Source: Rhodospirillaceae bacterium (lineage in GTDB: Bacteria; Pseudomonadota; Alphaproteobacteria; Bin65). From it: a stretch of DNA of 64,000 nucleotides. The DNA lies in the NCBI GenBank assembly GCA_011523655.1, contig WTGH01000040.1, positions 1 through 64,000 on the forward strand, in the 5' to 3' direction. Below the pieces are notes generated by a model. It was not told where the DNA came from and ran no database searches. It saw only the letters and a program-made list of their open reading frames with translations. The position numbers were made by a program, and so were the translations under genes. This document shows positions 1-6,942 of the stretch, in pieces (positions within the stretch are counted from its first letter, which is position 1; each line of letters starts with the position of its first letter).

Positions 1-191
1 GGGCTCGATGGTGCAGAACGGATAGTTGGACGCTTCGGCGGCCGCCTGCCGCCGAAGGGGATGCCGGATAGATGGGGTTCCGCTGCGGCATCGTCGGGCT
101 GCCGAATGTCGGCAAGTCCACCCTGTTCAACGCCCTGACGGCGACGGCGGCCGCCGAAGCGTCCAACTATCCGTTCTGCACCATCGAGCCC
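1..191. repeat. 46-bp perfect inverted repeat at the window edge (fold-back)
   Basis: Bases 1-46 are the exact reverse complement of bases 146-191, which lie inside the ychF coding sequence, with a 99-bp spacer. Position i pairs with position 192-i, and pairing breaks at 47/145. A unique housekeeping coding segment copied in inverted orientation just upstream of its own start, ending exactly at the window edge, is most simply a chimeric fold-back at a contig end. A real duplication cannot be excluded from this window. Confidence 0.9.
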
Positions 192-1172
192 AATATCGGC
201 CGCGTCGCGGTGCCCGACGACCGGCCGGCGGCGATCGCGGCCCTCACCGGCTCCGCCGCCGCCGTCCCGGCGCAACTGGAATTCGTCGATATCGCCGGGC
301 TGGTGCGCGGGGCGAGCAGGGGCGAGGGACTGGGCAACCGGTTTCTCGCCAACATCCGCGAGGTCGACGCCATCGCCCATGTCGTGCGCTGCTTCGATAG
401 CGGGGCCGTGCACCACGTCGAAGGGGCGGTCGATCCGGTGCGCGATATCGAGACCGTCGAAACCGAACTGATGCTGGCCGATCTGGAGAGCCTGGAAGGC
501 CGCGCCGACAACGCCCGGCGGCGCGTCACCGGCGGCGACAAGGAAGCCCGGGAACGGCTCAAGGCGATGGAGCCGGCGCTGGCCGCGCTCGAGGCGGGGC
601 GCCCGGCGCGGCAGGCGGCTATCCCGGCCGGCTCGGAAAAGGCGTTTCGCGACCTGCAGCTGCTCACCGCCAAACCGGTTCTCTACATCGCCAATGTCGA
701 CGAGGAGTCGGCGGCGGCCGGCAACGGACACTCCCGGCAGGTCGAGGACTTTGCCGCCGCCAGCGGGGCGGCCTCGGTGGTCATCGCCGCGGACATCGAG
801 GCGGAACTGGCGCAACTGGAGGACGCCGCCGAGCGCCGGGCGTTCCTCGAGTCGCTGGGCCTTGGCGAACCCGGTCTCGACCGGGTGATCCGCGCCGGCT
901 ACGATCTGCTCGGCCTGATCACCTTCTTCTCGACCGGGCCGAAGGAAACCCGCGCCTGGACGGTGCCGCGCGGCGCCACGGCGTATGAGGCGGCCGGCGA
1001 AATACACTCGGATTTCCAGCGCGGTTTCATCCGGGCGGAAACGGTCTCTTCGGAGGTTTTCCTCGAAGCCGGCGGCGAACAGGCGGCCCGGGAGGCCGGA
1101 AAAATGCGCAGCGAGGGCCGGGACTATCCGGTAAGAGACGGCGATATCATGCTGTTCCGGTTCAACGTGTAG
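72..1172 (+). CDS. ychF: Redox-regulated ATPase YchF (Obg-family P-loop NTPase)
   Basis: Cytosolic P-loop NTPase of the OBG/YchF (OLA1) family, which binds ribosomes and prefers ATP to GTP. The 366-residue length is normal for the family. The P-loop GLPNVGKST lies at residues 9-17, followed by the family signature SNYPFCTIEPN and the switch region DIAGLVRGAS. The usual G4 motif NKxD is replaced by NVDE, as expected for an ATP-preferring YchF. The C-terminal TGS domain ends in RDGDIMLFRFNV. The ATG at 72 is chosen because it begins exactly at the family start (MGFRCGIVGLPNVGKS). The region just upstream is suspect because bases 1-46 are an inverted copy of this gene, so the native promoter and ribosome site may not be present. 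Confidence 0.97.
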   Translation: MGFRCGIVGLPNVGKSTLFNALTATAAAEASNYPFCTIEPNIGRVAVPDDRPAAIAALTGSAAAVPAQLEFVDIAGLVRGASRGEGLGNRFLANIREVDAIAHVVRCFDSGAVHHVEGAVDPVRDIETVETELMLADLESLEGRADNARRRVTGGDKEARERLKAMEPALAALEAGRPARQAAIPAGSEKAFRDLQLLTAKPVLYIANVDEESAAAGNGHSRQVEDFAAASGAASVVIAADIEAELAQLEDAAERRAFLESLGLGEPGLDRVIRAGYDLLGLITFFSTGPKETRAWTVPRGATAYEAAGEIHSDFQRGFIRAETVSSEVFLEAGGEQAAREAGKMRSEGRDYPVRDGDIMLFRFNV

Positions 1173-1189
1173 GGGAATTGCAATTTCAC

Positions 1190-1217
1190 TTGACGCGAAG
1201 CACCGGTTGCCTATCTG
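1190..1217 (+). promoter_or_regulatory. Sigma-70-like promoter upstream of the NYN gene
   Basis: TTGACG (1190-1195) and TATCTG (1212-1217) are separated by 16 bp in the gap after ychF. Transcription would begin near 1224, immediately before two stable hairpins (1229-1248 and 1261-1284). Confidence 0.55.
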
Positions 1218-1228
1218 TTTCCGTTGAA

Positions 1229-1284
1229 AGCCCGGGTGTGCTCGGGCTCGCTTGCGATCCGGCGGGGAGTTGCGGCTCCCCGCC
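1229..1284 (+). ncRNA. Two-hairpin leader or small RNA ahead of the NYN gene
   Basis: Hairpin 1 (1229-1248) pairs AGCCCGGG with CTCGGGCT around a TGTG loop, with one G-U pair. Hairpin 2 (1261-1284) is a perfect 9-bp GC stem, GGCGGGGAG with CTCCCCGCC, around TTGCGG. It is followed by ATTTTA, and the next gene starts 6 nt after the stem. Together with the promoter at 1190-1217 this would give a transcript of about 60-70 nt ending in a terminator-like stem. It could be a free small RNA, an attenuator of the NYN gene, or the ychF terminator. No known RNA family was recognised. Confidence 0.45.
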
Positions 1285-1289
1285 ATTTT

Positions 1290-2087
1290 ATGTCGGACAT
1301 GACCAAACGGGTCTGCATCTTCGTAGATGGCGAGAATTTACGCCACGTGATCGGCGACCTGTTTACGCGTGCGCAATTCGATCCACGGGATTATTTGCCG
1401 GAACAGGCGGACTGGACCGGTTTTTTCGACGATCTGGTTTATCGGGCGACTGGCGGCAACGGCGAACGAATTCGCGCTTATTGGTATGTCGTCCAGCAGG
1501 TCGATCCGTTTCCTGTATCCGCCTTGGCGACTGGTCGAATTCCGAGACGGCAGGTCAACCTGGCACTCGGTAACCGGCTGATGTGCGACAGCCTTGGTAT
1601 CGAATCGTTGGCGGATCTGGCTGCCAAAGCGGACGAGATCAGAGCTTTTCTCAATCGCGGAGCGGATACCATCCGGGCGCGGTTCGAATCGTTTCTCCGG
1701 GCTCAAGACAGAATTTCAGCGGCGCATCGATCCGTCGAATTCCGGCGATCCGGCTCGATCGGATACAATGTTCTCTCGGCCCGCTTCGGCGAAGAAAAGA
1801 CCGTCGACGTTAACCTCGCCGTCGACATGATCATGCTAAGAGACATTTACGACGTCGCCGTGATCCTCTCCGGCGATCAGGACTATTTGCCCGCAGTTTC
1901 CGCTATCAAGAACTTCGGAAAGATCGTTATCAATGTTGCGTTTCTGACACGCGGCGGAAGTCTGTTACCAGGCGGCGCGCGGCGCCTGAATCAGGCGACT
2001 GATTGGAGTATGTCCGTTTCCTACGAGGATGTGCGCCGCCACCTCGGCCTGCCGTCGCTTGAAGAGGCGGAAGCCCGAGAACATTAG
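1290..2087 (+). CDS. NYN domain protein (LabA/DUF88-type, PIN-like fold)
   Basis: Putative metal-dependent RNase of the NYN (LabA/DUF88) family, which has a PIN-like fold. Conserved acidic motifs are visible: VCIFVDGENLRH near the N-terminus (first Asp), VDVNLAVDMIML (middle) and VILSGDQDYLPAV (third acidic cluster). This is the usual order for active NYN enzymes. From the ATG at 1290 the product is 265 residues; an ATG at 1299 (MTKRVCIF) is equally plausible. Starts further upstream would run through the stable hairpin at 1261-1284 and add a non-conserved tail, so they are rejected. The gene has its own promoter and hairpin leader, so autoregulation by cleavage of the leader is conceivable but purely inferred. 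Confidence 0.88.
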   Translation: MSDMTKRVCIFVDGENLRHVIGDLFTRAQFDPRDYLPEQADWTGFFDDLVYRATGGNGERIRAYWYVVQQVDPFPVSALATGRIPRRQVNLALGNRLMCDSLGIESLADLAAKADEIRAFLNRGADTIRARFESFLRAQDRISAAHRSVEFRRSGSIGYNVLSARFGEEKTVDVNLAVDMIMLRDIYDVAVILSGDQDYLPAVSAIKNFGKIVINVAFLTRGGSLLPGGARRLNQATDWSMSVSYEDVRRHLGLPSLEEAEAREH

Positions 2088-2108
2088 ATTGGCTGGAGGA
2101 CGGTATCG

Positions 2109-2780
2109 ATGGGCGAATGGATTGGGGTAACCGCAGAAGACGGCCATGAGTGCCAGGCCTGGCTCGCGAGGCCGGAGGGCGCGGCGAAGGGCATCGTCGT
2201 CGTCATGCAGGAGATTTTCGGCGTCAACGACCATATCCGGCGGGATACCGACAAGTTCGCCGGCCACGGCTATGTCGCGATCGCGCCGGCGGTCTTCGAC
2301 CGGGTCGAGAGCGGCGTCGAACTGGGCTACGACGAGGACGGATTCGCCAAGGGCCGCAGCGTCGTCGGCGAACTGGGCTGGGACGGTCCGCTGCTCGATG
2401 TCCGGGCCGCGGCGGATGCTGCGGCCTCGGCGACCGGATGCAGCGGCCCGGCGTTCGGCGTCGGGTATTGCTGGGGCGGCACGCTCGCCTGGCTGGCGGC
2501 GACGCGCCTCGCGATTCCGTCGGTCGGCTACTATGGCGGGCGCACGGCCGGGCTGGTGGACGAACAACCGCAGGCGCCGGTGATGCTGCATTTCGGCGAA
2601 CGGGACCATGCGATCCCGATGGCCGATGTCGACACAATCCGCGAGGCCCACAGGGGCGTGCCGGTCCATGTCTACGATGCCGGCCACGGCTTCAATTGCG
2701 ACGCCCGCAAGGACTACGACCCGGCCGCCGCCGGCCAGGCGCTGCGGCGCACACTGGCTTTCTTCGACTCGCTGACCTGA
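2109..2780 (+). CDS. Dienelactone hydrolase family protein
   Basis: Cytosolic alpha/beta-hydrolase of the dienelactone hydrolase (carboxymethylenebutenolidase) family, 223 residues, the usual size. The nucleophile elbow GVGYCWGG carries the Cys nucleophile typical of this family. The acid is in FGERDHAIP and the catalytic His in DAGHGFNCD. The N-terminal stretch VVVMQEIFGVNDHIRR is a family hallmark that includes the Glu interacting with the Cys. The start is the ATG at 2109, 21 bp after the NYN gene, with TGGAGG just upstream as ribosome site. The true substrate is unknown; no other genes of chlorocatechol degradation are nearby. Confidence 0.93.
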   Translation: MGEWIGVTAEDGHECQAWLARPEGAAKGIVVVMQEIFGVNDHIRRDTDKFAGHGYVAIAPAVFDRVESGVELGYDEDGFAKGRSVVGELGWDGPLLDVRAAADAAASATGCSGPAFGVGYCWGGTLAWLAATRLAIPSVGYYGGRTAGLVDEQPQAPVMLHFGERDHAIPMADVDTIREAHRGVPVHVYDAGHGFNCDARKDYDPAAAGQALRRTLAFFDSLT

Positions 2781-2802
2781 GGGAACGCCGCGGCGCGCGC
2801 GG

Positions 2803-3651
2803 TCAGACAGCGCAGAATTCCAGGCTCACGCCATTGGCCTGCGATCCGGTGACGGCGACGGTCTGGTCGTCCTTGCGGGCGTATCCGATGCCGCCGGCCT
2901 CCAGGGCCCTGACCGTCTCGGCCGGATCGGTCACCGAAAGCGCCATGCCGGCGACGAAGGGCGGCCGCCATTTCCGCCGCCTGAGTTCCGGCAGGGCGTC
3001 CCCGGCGGCGGCCTCGGTCAGGAAGCGCAATTCGGTCGGGCCGACCTTCACGCTGAATTCCTGCCCGCCCATCTCGGTCACGGCATCCCGGCCCAGAAAC
3101 TTCTTCCAGCCGGCCTGGGCCGCGCCGGTGCTCCTCACCACGACGGTCATCGAGTCGATGCCGGTGACGCCGTTGGGGTGATCCGTCCATTCCGGTCGCC
3201 AGACCAGATCGCGGGTCAGATGCTGGCAGACGAAGGACGAGACGCCCGGCGTCGCCCCGTTGAGGTAAACCAGCTTGAAGGCCGGTTCGACCTCGCCCTC
3301 CGGAAGTTCGAGCAGGCGCGACAGGTCGGCAGGGCCCTTGTAGCCGATCGCGGCGGCTTCGAGGGCCGCGCTGACCGCTTCCGCCTTTTCCGCGGAAAAG
3401 GCGAGGCCCATCAGCCCTTCGCGGAGCTTGAGAAACCGGTCCAGCTTGTTGGTGAATTTCTCCGGATCGACGATGCCGAGCAGCTCGACATAGTCGGTCT
3501 CGAACATGATGCAGTAGTTCGCCGTGCCCCAGCCCCTGTGCCGGCCCCGCGGGGTTATCGTGAAGCCGAGTTTCGACCATTGCCGCCGCGCCGCTTCCAG
3601 CTTGCGGACGCCGACGATGGCGTGGTCGATCCCGGTGATCGGAACGGGCAT
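2803..3651 (-). CDS. VOC-superfamily (glyoxalase-like) protein
   Basis: The product has two vicinal-oxygen-chelate modules. The N-terminal one begins TGIDHAIVGVRKLEAARRQW, and FETDYVELLGIVDPEKF follows, which resembles the glyoxalase-like family often left unassigned in proteobacteria. The start is set at the ATG at 3651 (MPVPITGIDHAIV) because it lies just before the first VOC strand and has a CCGGAG ribosome site; an upstream extension to 3729 is unlikely. The 282-residue product is probably soluble. The reaction is unknown; such proteins include dioxygenases, isomerases and binding proteins. It is convergent with the dienelactone hydrolase, with a 22-bp gap. Confidence 0.8.
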   Translation of the reverse strand: MPVPITGIDHAIVGVRKLEAARRQWSKLGFTITPRGRHRGWGTANYCIMFETDYVELLGIVDPEKFTNKLDRFLKLREGLMGLAFSAEKAEAVSAALEAAAIGYKGPADLSRLLELPEGEVEPAFKLVYLNGATPGVSSFVCQHLTRDLVWRPEWTDHPNGVTGIDSMTVVVRSTGAAQAGWKKFLGRDAVTEMGGQEFSVKVGPTELRFLTEAAAGDALPELRRRKWRPPFVAGMALSVTDPAETVRALEAGGIGYARKDDQTVAVTGSQANGVSLEFCAV

Positions 3652-3765
3652 GAGACTCCGGAAATCTGGCCTGACGGGGTTCGAGTGCCCGAAGGTTAGA
3701 CGCCGGAACGGGGCGAATCTTTGTGGCACCCGGCCCCTGCGACACCATGCCGGATTTTGCGAAGG

Positions 3766-4434
3766 CTATCGGCGCGCGGAGGCTGGATTCTGGCCGTAAG
3801 TCGCGAATTTCCCAAGGATTCTCTGCATTTCCGCGTCGTCCAGTTCAACCGGCTCGCCGATTTCGAGCGCCTTGAGATACATGGCGGCCAGCGTTTCGAC
3901 CTCCACGGCGAGCGCCAGCGCCGCATTGAGCGTGTAGCCGCACGCAATCAGGCCGTGGTTGGCGAGCAGGCAGGCCCGCCGGTCCTTGAGGGCGCGGAGC
4001 GCGTTGGCCGACAGTTCGGCGGTGCCGAAAGTGGCGTAGGGCGCGCAGCGGATATTCCGCCCGCCGGCCGCGGCGACCATGTAATGGAAGGCGGGGATGC
4101 CCCGGCCGTGGCAGGCGAGCGCCGTCGCGTGGACGGCGTGGGTGTGGACGATGGCGTTCAGGTCCGGGCGTTCGCGCAGGATATCGCAATGGAAACGCCA
4201 CTCGCTCGACGGCAGCCAATCGCCGTCGTAACGGCCGTCCGAATCCATCCAGACGATTTGAGCGGGCGTCAGTGCGTCGTAGGAAATGCCGGTCGGCGTA
4301 ATCAGCAGTCCGTCGCCGGCCCGCACGCTGACATTGCCCGACGTGCCCCGGTTGATGCCGAGCGGCTCCAACTGCCGCGCCGCGGCGATCACCGCCTTGC
4401 GCAGCTTCAGATGGCGCGGCCGGGTGCCGGTCAA
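3766..4434 (-). CDS. Class II aldolase/adducin family protein (FucA/Ald2-like)
   Basis: Zinc-dependent class II aldolase of the fuculose-phosphate aldolase/adducin family, 222 residues. Visible family motifs are GTSGNVSVR and TPTGISYDAL (phosphate binding), SSEWRFHCDIL (catalytic Glu), HTHAVHATA (two Zn-binding His) and LLANHGLIACG (third His). CAPYATFGTAELSANAL resembles FucA rather than MtnB dehydratase. It lies 9 bp downstream of mtnP in the same operon. In Rhodospirillum rubrum an Ald2 aldolase of this class cleaves methylthioribulose-1-phosphate after MtnP and MtnA, giving DHAP and methylthioacetaldehyde; the same role is inferred here from context. Confidence 0.88.
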   Translation of the reverse strand: MTGTRPRHLKLRKAVIAAARQLEPLGINRGTSGNVSVRAGDGLLITPTGISYDALTPAQIVWMDSDGRYDGDWLPSSEWRFHCDILRERPDLNAIVHTHAVHATALACHGRGIPAFHYMVAAAGGRNIRCAPYATFGTAELSANALRALKDRRACLLANHGLIACGYTLNAALALAVEVETLAAMYLKALEIGEPVELDDAEMQRILGKFATYGQNPASARR

Positions 4435-4443
4435 GGGGCCGGC

Positions 4444-5358
4444 TCAGCGGTTCAGGACGCGTCCGGCCACCGCATCCAGCCTGGCGGCCATCGCCGGGTC
4501 GCGCGCGTCCGGCGCGGTGATGACGGCGTGTTCGAGCGCCGTGTGGCAGCCCTCCGGGCAGGCGCCGGCGCGGCCGGCCAGCCGCTGCGCCGCGTCCTTC
4601 ACCAGCGCGCGGCCCTTGTCGGCGTTCGCCAGCAGCACGCCGATGACGTTCTCGACCGAGACGGAATCGTGGTCCGGGTGCCAGCAGTCGTAGTCCGTCA
4701 CCATCGCGACGGTGGCGTAGCAGAGCTCGGCTTCCCGGGCGAGCTTGGCTTCCGGCATGTTGGTCATGCCGATCACCGAACAGCCCCACGAGCGGTAGAG
4801 GTTCGATTCGGCCAGCGTCGAGAACTGCGGCCCCTCCATCGCGAGATAGGTCCCGCCAACGCTGACCGGGATGTCCAGCGCGGCGCAGGACTCGGCAAGA
4901 ATGCCGCCCAGCCGGCCGCACACCGGATGGGCGAATTCGACATGGGCCACCAGCCCCGCGCTGAAGAAGCTCTTGTCCCGGCCGAAGGTGCGGTCGATGA
5001 ACTGATCCGGCAGCACGAAGGTGCCGGGCGCGAGTTCGTCGCGGAACGACCCGCAGGCGCTGACCGAGAGGATTTCCGTCGCGCCGGCGCGTTTCATCGC
5101 GTCGATGTTGGCGCGGTAGTCGATCGAGGTCGGCGAGTGGACATGGCCGCGCCCGTGCCGGGGCAGGAAGACCATTCGGGTCCCGCCCAGCCGCCCGAAC
5201 AGCAGCTTGTCCGAGGGCTTGCCGAACGGGCTGTCCACCGTCTCCCAGCGCCGGTCCTCCAGGCCGTCGATCTCGTAGATGCCGCTGCCGCCGATCACGC
5301 CGATCACGGGCGGCCGGTCCGGAGAATGGATATCGGGAGAATGGATTTCCGTGGCCAT
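4444..5358 (-). CDS. mtnP: S-methyl-5'-thioadenosine phosphorylase
   Basis: Phosphorolyses 5'-methylthioadenosine, the by-product of polyamine and homoserine-lactone synthesis, to adenine and methylthioribose-1-phosphate. Family motifs are IGVIGGSGIYEIDGL, LPRHGRGHVHSPT, SACGSFRDELAPG, YLAMEGPQFST and MTNMPEAKLAREAELCY, with MVTDYDCWH near the purine site. The product is 304 residues. The N-terminus carries a short tandem duplication (IHSPD twice), so the exact start among the first residues is soft. It sits between the FAD reductase and the class II aldolase with 9-bp gaps on both sides, which argues for one transcript. No mtnA or mtnK lies in the window. Confidence 0.95.
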   Translation of the reverse strand: MATEIHSPDIHSPDRPPVIGVIGGSGIYEIDGLEDRRWETVDSPFGKPSDKLLFGRLGGTRMVFLPRHGRGHVHSPTSIDYRANIDAMKRAGATEILSVSACGSFRDELAPGTFVLPDQFIDRTFGRDKSFFSAGLVAHVEFAHPVCGRLGGILAESCAALDIPVSVGGTYLAMEGPQFSTLAESNLYRSWGCSVIGMTNMPEAKLAREAELCYATVAMVTDYDCWHPDHDSVSVENVIGVLLANADKGRALVKDAAQRLAGRAGACPEGCHTALEHAVITAPDARDPAMAARLDAVAGRVLNR

Positions 5359-5367
5359 CGGGCCGGC

Positions 5368-6594
5368 TCAGCCCCGCGCCAGTTTCAGGAGCTTGACCGA
5401 CGTGTCGGCAAGCGCGGCGGGATCGACGGTCCTGCCGCTCTCCATCAGCATCCGGGCCGGGCGCATCTCGCGGCCGTTGTTGACGGTGTTCACCGCGACG
5501 ATCCTGCCGCCTGCCAAATAGAAGACGGTGAACCGGCCCTCGTCCGGATCGCCGCGCCAGAGAAGACCGTCCCAGCTTTCCGGCGCGCCGGTCATCTGCA
5601 GGTTGACGTCGTGCTGGTCCGACCAGACCCAGAGCGAGTCCTCGTAGGCCTCGTCCGCGCCGCACAGGTTGCGCGCCACGGCTGCCGCCTGGTCCTGGGC
5701 GTTCTGGTAACTCTCCAGCCGCAGGCGCCGGCCGGCGAAGGCGTTGGGCTGGTTGGCGACGTCGCCGGCGGCCCAGATGTCCGGATGCGAGGTCCGTCCG
5801 CGGTCGTCCACGACGATGCCGTTGTCGACCGCCAGGCCGGCGGCCTCCGCGATCTCCACGTTCGGGAGGATGCCGATGCCGATCACGACGACCTCCGCGG
5901 GGACGACGCTGCCGTCGCCTAGCCGGACTCCGCTGACCGTGCCGTTTCCCTCGATCGCCGCTATCGAAACGCCGAGGCGCAGGTCGACGCCGCGGTCCCG
6001 GTGCATCCGGGCGAACCATTCGGAGACTTCCGGCGCGACGCTGCGGCCCATCAGCCGGTCGGCCGCTTCGAGCACGGCTACTTTGGCGCCCCGCTTGACG
6101 GCGCTGCCCGCGATTTCGAGGCCGATGAAGCCGCCGCCGATCACCGCGACCTCGGTTCCCGCTGCGATCTGCGCCCGGATCGCTTCGCTGTCTTCGATCG
6201 TGCGCAGGTAGAACACGCCGTCGAGATCGGCGCCCGGCACCGGCAGCCTGCGGACCCGCGCGCCGGTCGTCAGCATCAGCCTGTCGAAACCGATCGTCTG
6301 CCCGTCGGCCAGTCCGACGGTCTTCGCCGCGGCGTCGATGGCGGTTGCGGCCTTGGCGGCGATCAGCTCGATCCGGTTCTCCGCATACCAGGCCGCGTCG
6401 TGCAGCCGGACCTTCTCCAGCCCTGCATCGGTGACGATCAGCTCCTTGGAGAGCGGCGGCCGCTCGTAGGGGACGTGCGGCTCCTCGCCGATCAGCAGGA
6501 TTTCGCCCTCGAACCCGTATTGCCGCATGGCCTGGGCCGCGCGCCCGCCGGCATGGCCCGCTCCGACAATGACATGGGTCCGGTCTGCGTCCAT
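5368..6594 (-). CDS. FAD-dependent pyridine nucleotide-disulfide oxidoreductase (ferredoxin-reductase type)
   Basis: Two-dinucleotide-fold flavoprotein of 408 residues resembling rubredoxin or ferredoxin reductases of oxygenase systems. The N-terminal FAD motif is THVIVGAGHAGGRAAQAMR, followed by PYERPPLSKELI. The NAD(P)H-binding fold is VAVIGGGFIGLEIAGSA, and a second FAD contact is DIWAAGDVA. The C-terminal reductase dimerisation-like domain (SYQNAQDQAAAVARNL, then DQHDVNLQMTGAP) fits the BphA4/PdR group. The start is the ATG at 6594, because the fold begins 7 residues later; longer readings add Pro/Gly-rich sequence. It heads an operon with mtnP and the aldolase, so a role in reducing a methylthio intermediate or feeding an oxygenase is possible but inferred. 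Confidence 0.88.
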   Translation of the reverse strand: MDADRTHVIVGAGHAGGRAAQAMRQYGFEGEILLIGEEPHVPYERPPLSKELIVTDAGLEKVRLHDAAWYAENRIELIAAKAATAIDAAAKTVGLADGQTIGFDRLMLTTGARVRRLPVPGADLDGVFYLRTIEDSEAIRAQIAAGTEVAVIGGGFIGLEIAGSAVKRGAKVAVLEAADRLMGRSVAPEVSEWFARMHRDRGVDLRLGVSIAAIEGNGTVSGVRLGDGSVVPAEVVVIGIGILPNVEIAEAAGLAVDNGIVVDDRGRTSHPDIWAAGDVANQPNAFAGRRLRLESYQNAQDQAAAVARNLCGADEAYEDSLWVWSDQHDVNLQMTGAPESWDGLLWRGDPDEGRFTVFYLAGGRIVAVNTVNNGREMRPARMLMESGRTVDPAALADTSVKLLKLARG

Positions 6595-6849
6595 CTGCTG
6601 CGGATTCCTCGATATGTGGAGCCGGCGCTGCCGCGCCCCAGGACTGTCGGGACGGTAGCGGAAGCCTCCCCGAACGGCGCCGGCTTGCCAAGCCCCATGC
6701 GGCGGCCCGTGGCGATAAGGCTCCGGCGCCCCGCCGCCGGCTCCGGACCCCGGTTCGCCCTTCGGCCGGGGCGACAAATTGTTGGCTGGAGAGGAAATCG
6801 CTGCTGCGACCCGGACCGGGCCTGAACCGGAAACATCGGCAGTTTCTTC

Positions 6850-6881
6850 TTGATAATTGCATAACGATATGTTTATATCAA
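6850..6881 (+). promoter_or_regulatory. Promoter with ArsR-type operator palindrome for the methionine operon
   Basis: TTGATA (6850-6855) and TTATAT (6873-6878) are spaced by 17 bp. The palindrome GATAT-GTTT-ATATC (6866-6879) overlaps the -10 box, and a wider TTGATA...TATCAA pair flanks it. ATATC-type palindromes are bound by ArsR-family regulators such as SahR that control methionine-cycle genes, and the first gene of the operon encodes an ArsR-type regulator. Autoregulation is therefore a reasonable inference. Confidence 0.6.
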
Positions 6882-6898
6882 TCTGTCAGCAATTGCTC

Positions 6899-6919
6899 GG
6901 GGCCGCGTCAGGCGGCCCC
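6899..6919 (+). promoter_or_regulatory. Leader hairpin upstream of the ArsR-methyltransferase gene
   Basis: GGGGCCGC (6899-6906) pairs perfectly with GCGGCCCC (6912-6919) around GTCAG. It lies in the 5' leader, 23 nt before the GTG start and just before the GGGGAG ribosome site. There is no T-run, so it is more likely an mRNA-stability or attenuator stem than a terminator. It does not match a known riboswitch that I recognise. Confidence 0.4.
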
Positions 6920-6942
6920 GCTGTCCGGGGAGCTATCGGAAC

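Larger units (their letters stand above)
6595..6942. other. Divergent intergenic region between FAD reductase and methionine operon
   Basis: This 348-bp gap separates two divergent operons. The part from about 6850 to 6920 is AT-rich and holds a promoter, an operator-like palindrome and a leader hairpin (entered separately). The GC-rich part 6600-6780 contains one inverted repeat (CCCCGG at 6748-6753 with CCGGGG at 6766-6771) but no recognisable gene, cobalamin box or SAM/SAH aptamer. No promoter for the minus-strand operon could be assigned with confidence. Confidence 0.6.

Noticed and set aside
3845..6862. 1005-residue open frame on the minus strand
   Set aside because: It overlaps the aldolase, mtnP and FAD reductase genes in another frame; its product is Arg/Gly/Pro-rich low-complexity, a typical shadow in GC-rich DNA.
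6595..6942. Cobalamin or SAM/SAH riboswitch upstream of the MetH operon
   Set aside because: No B12 box and no recognisable aptamer core; only a simple 8-bp hairpin.
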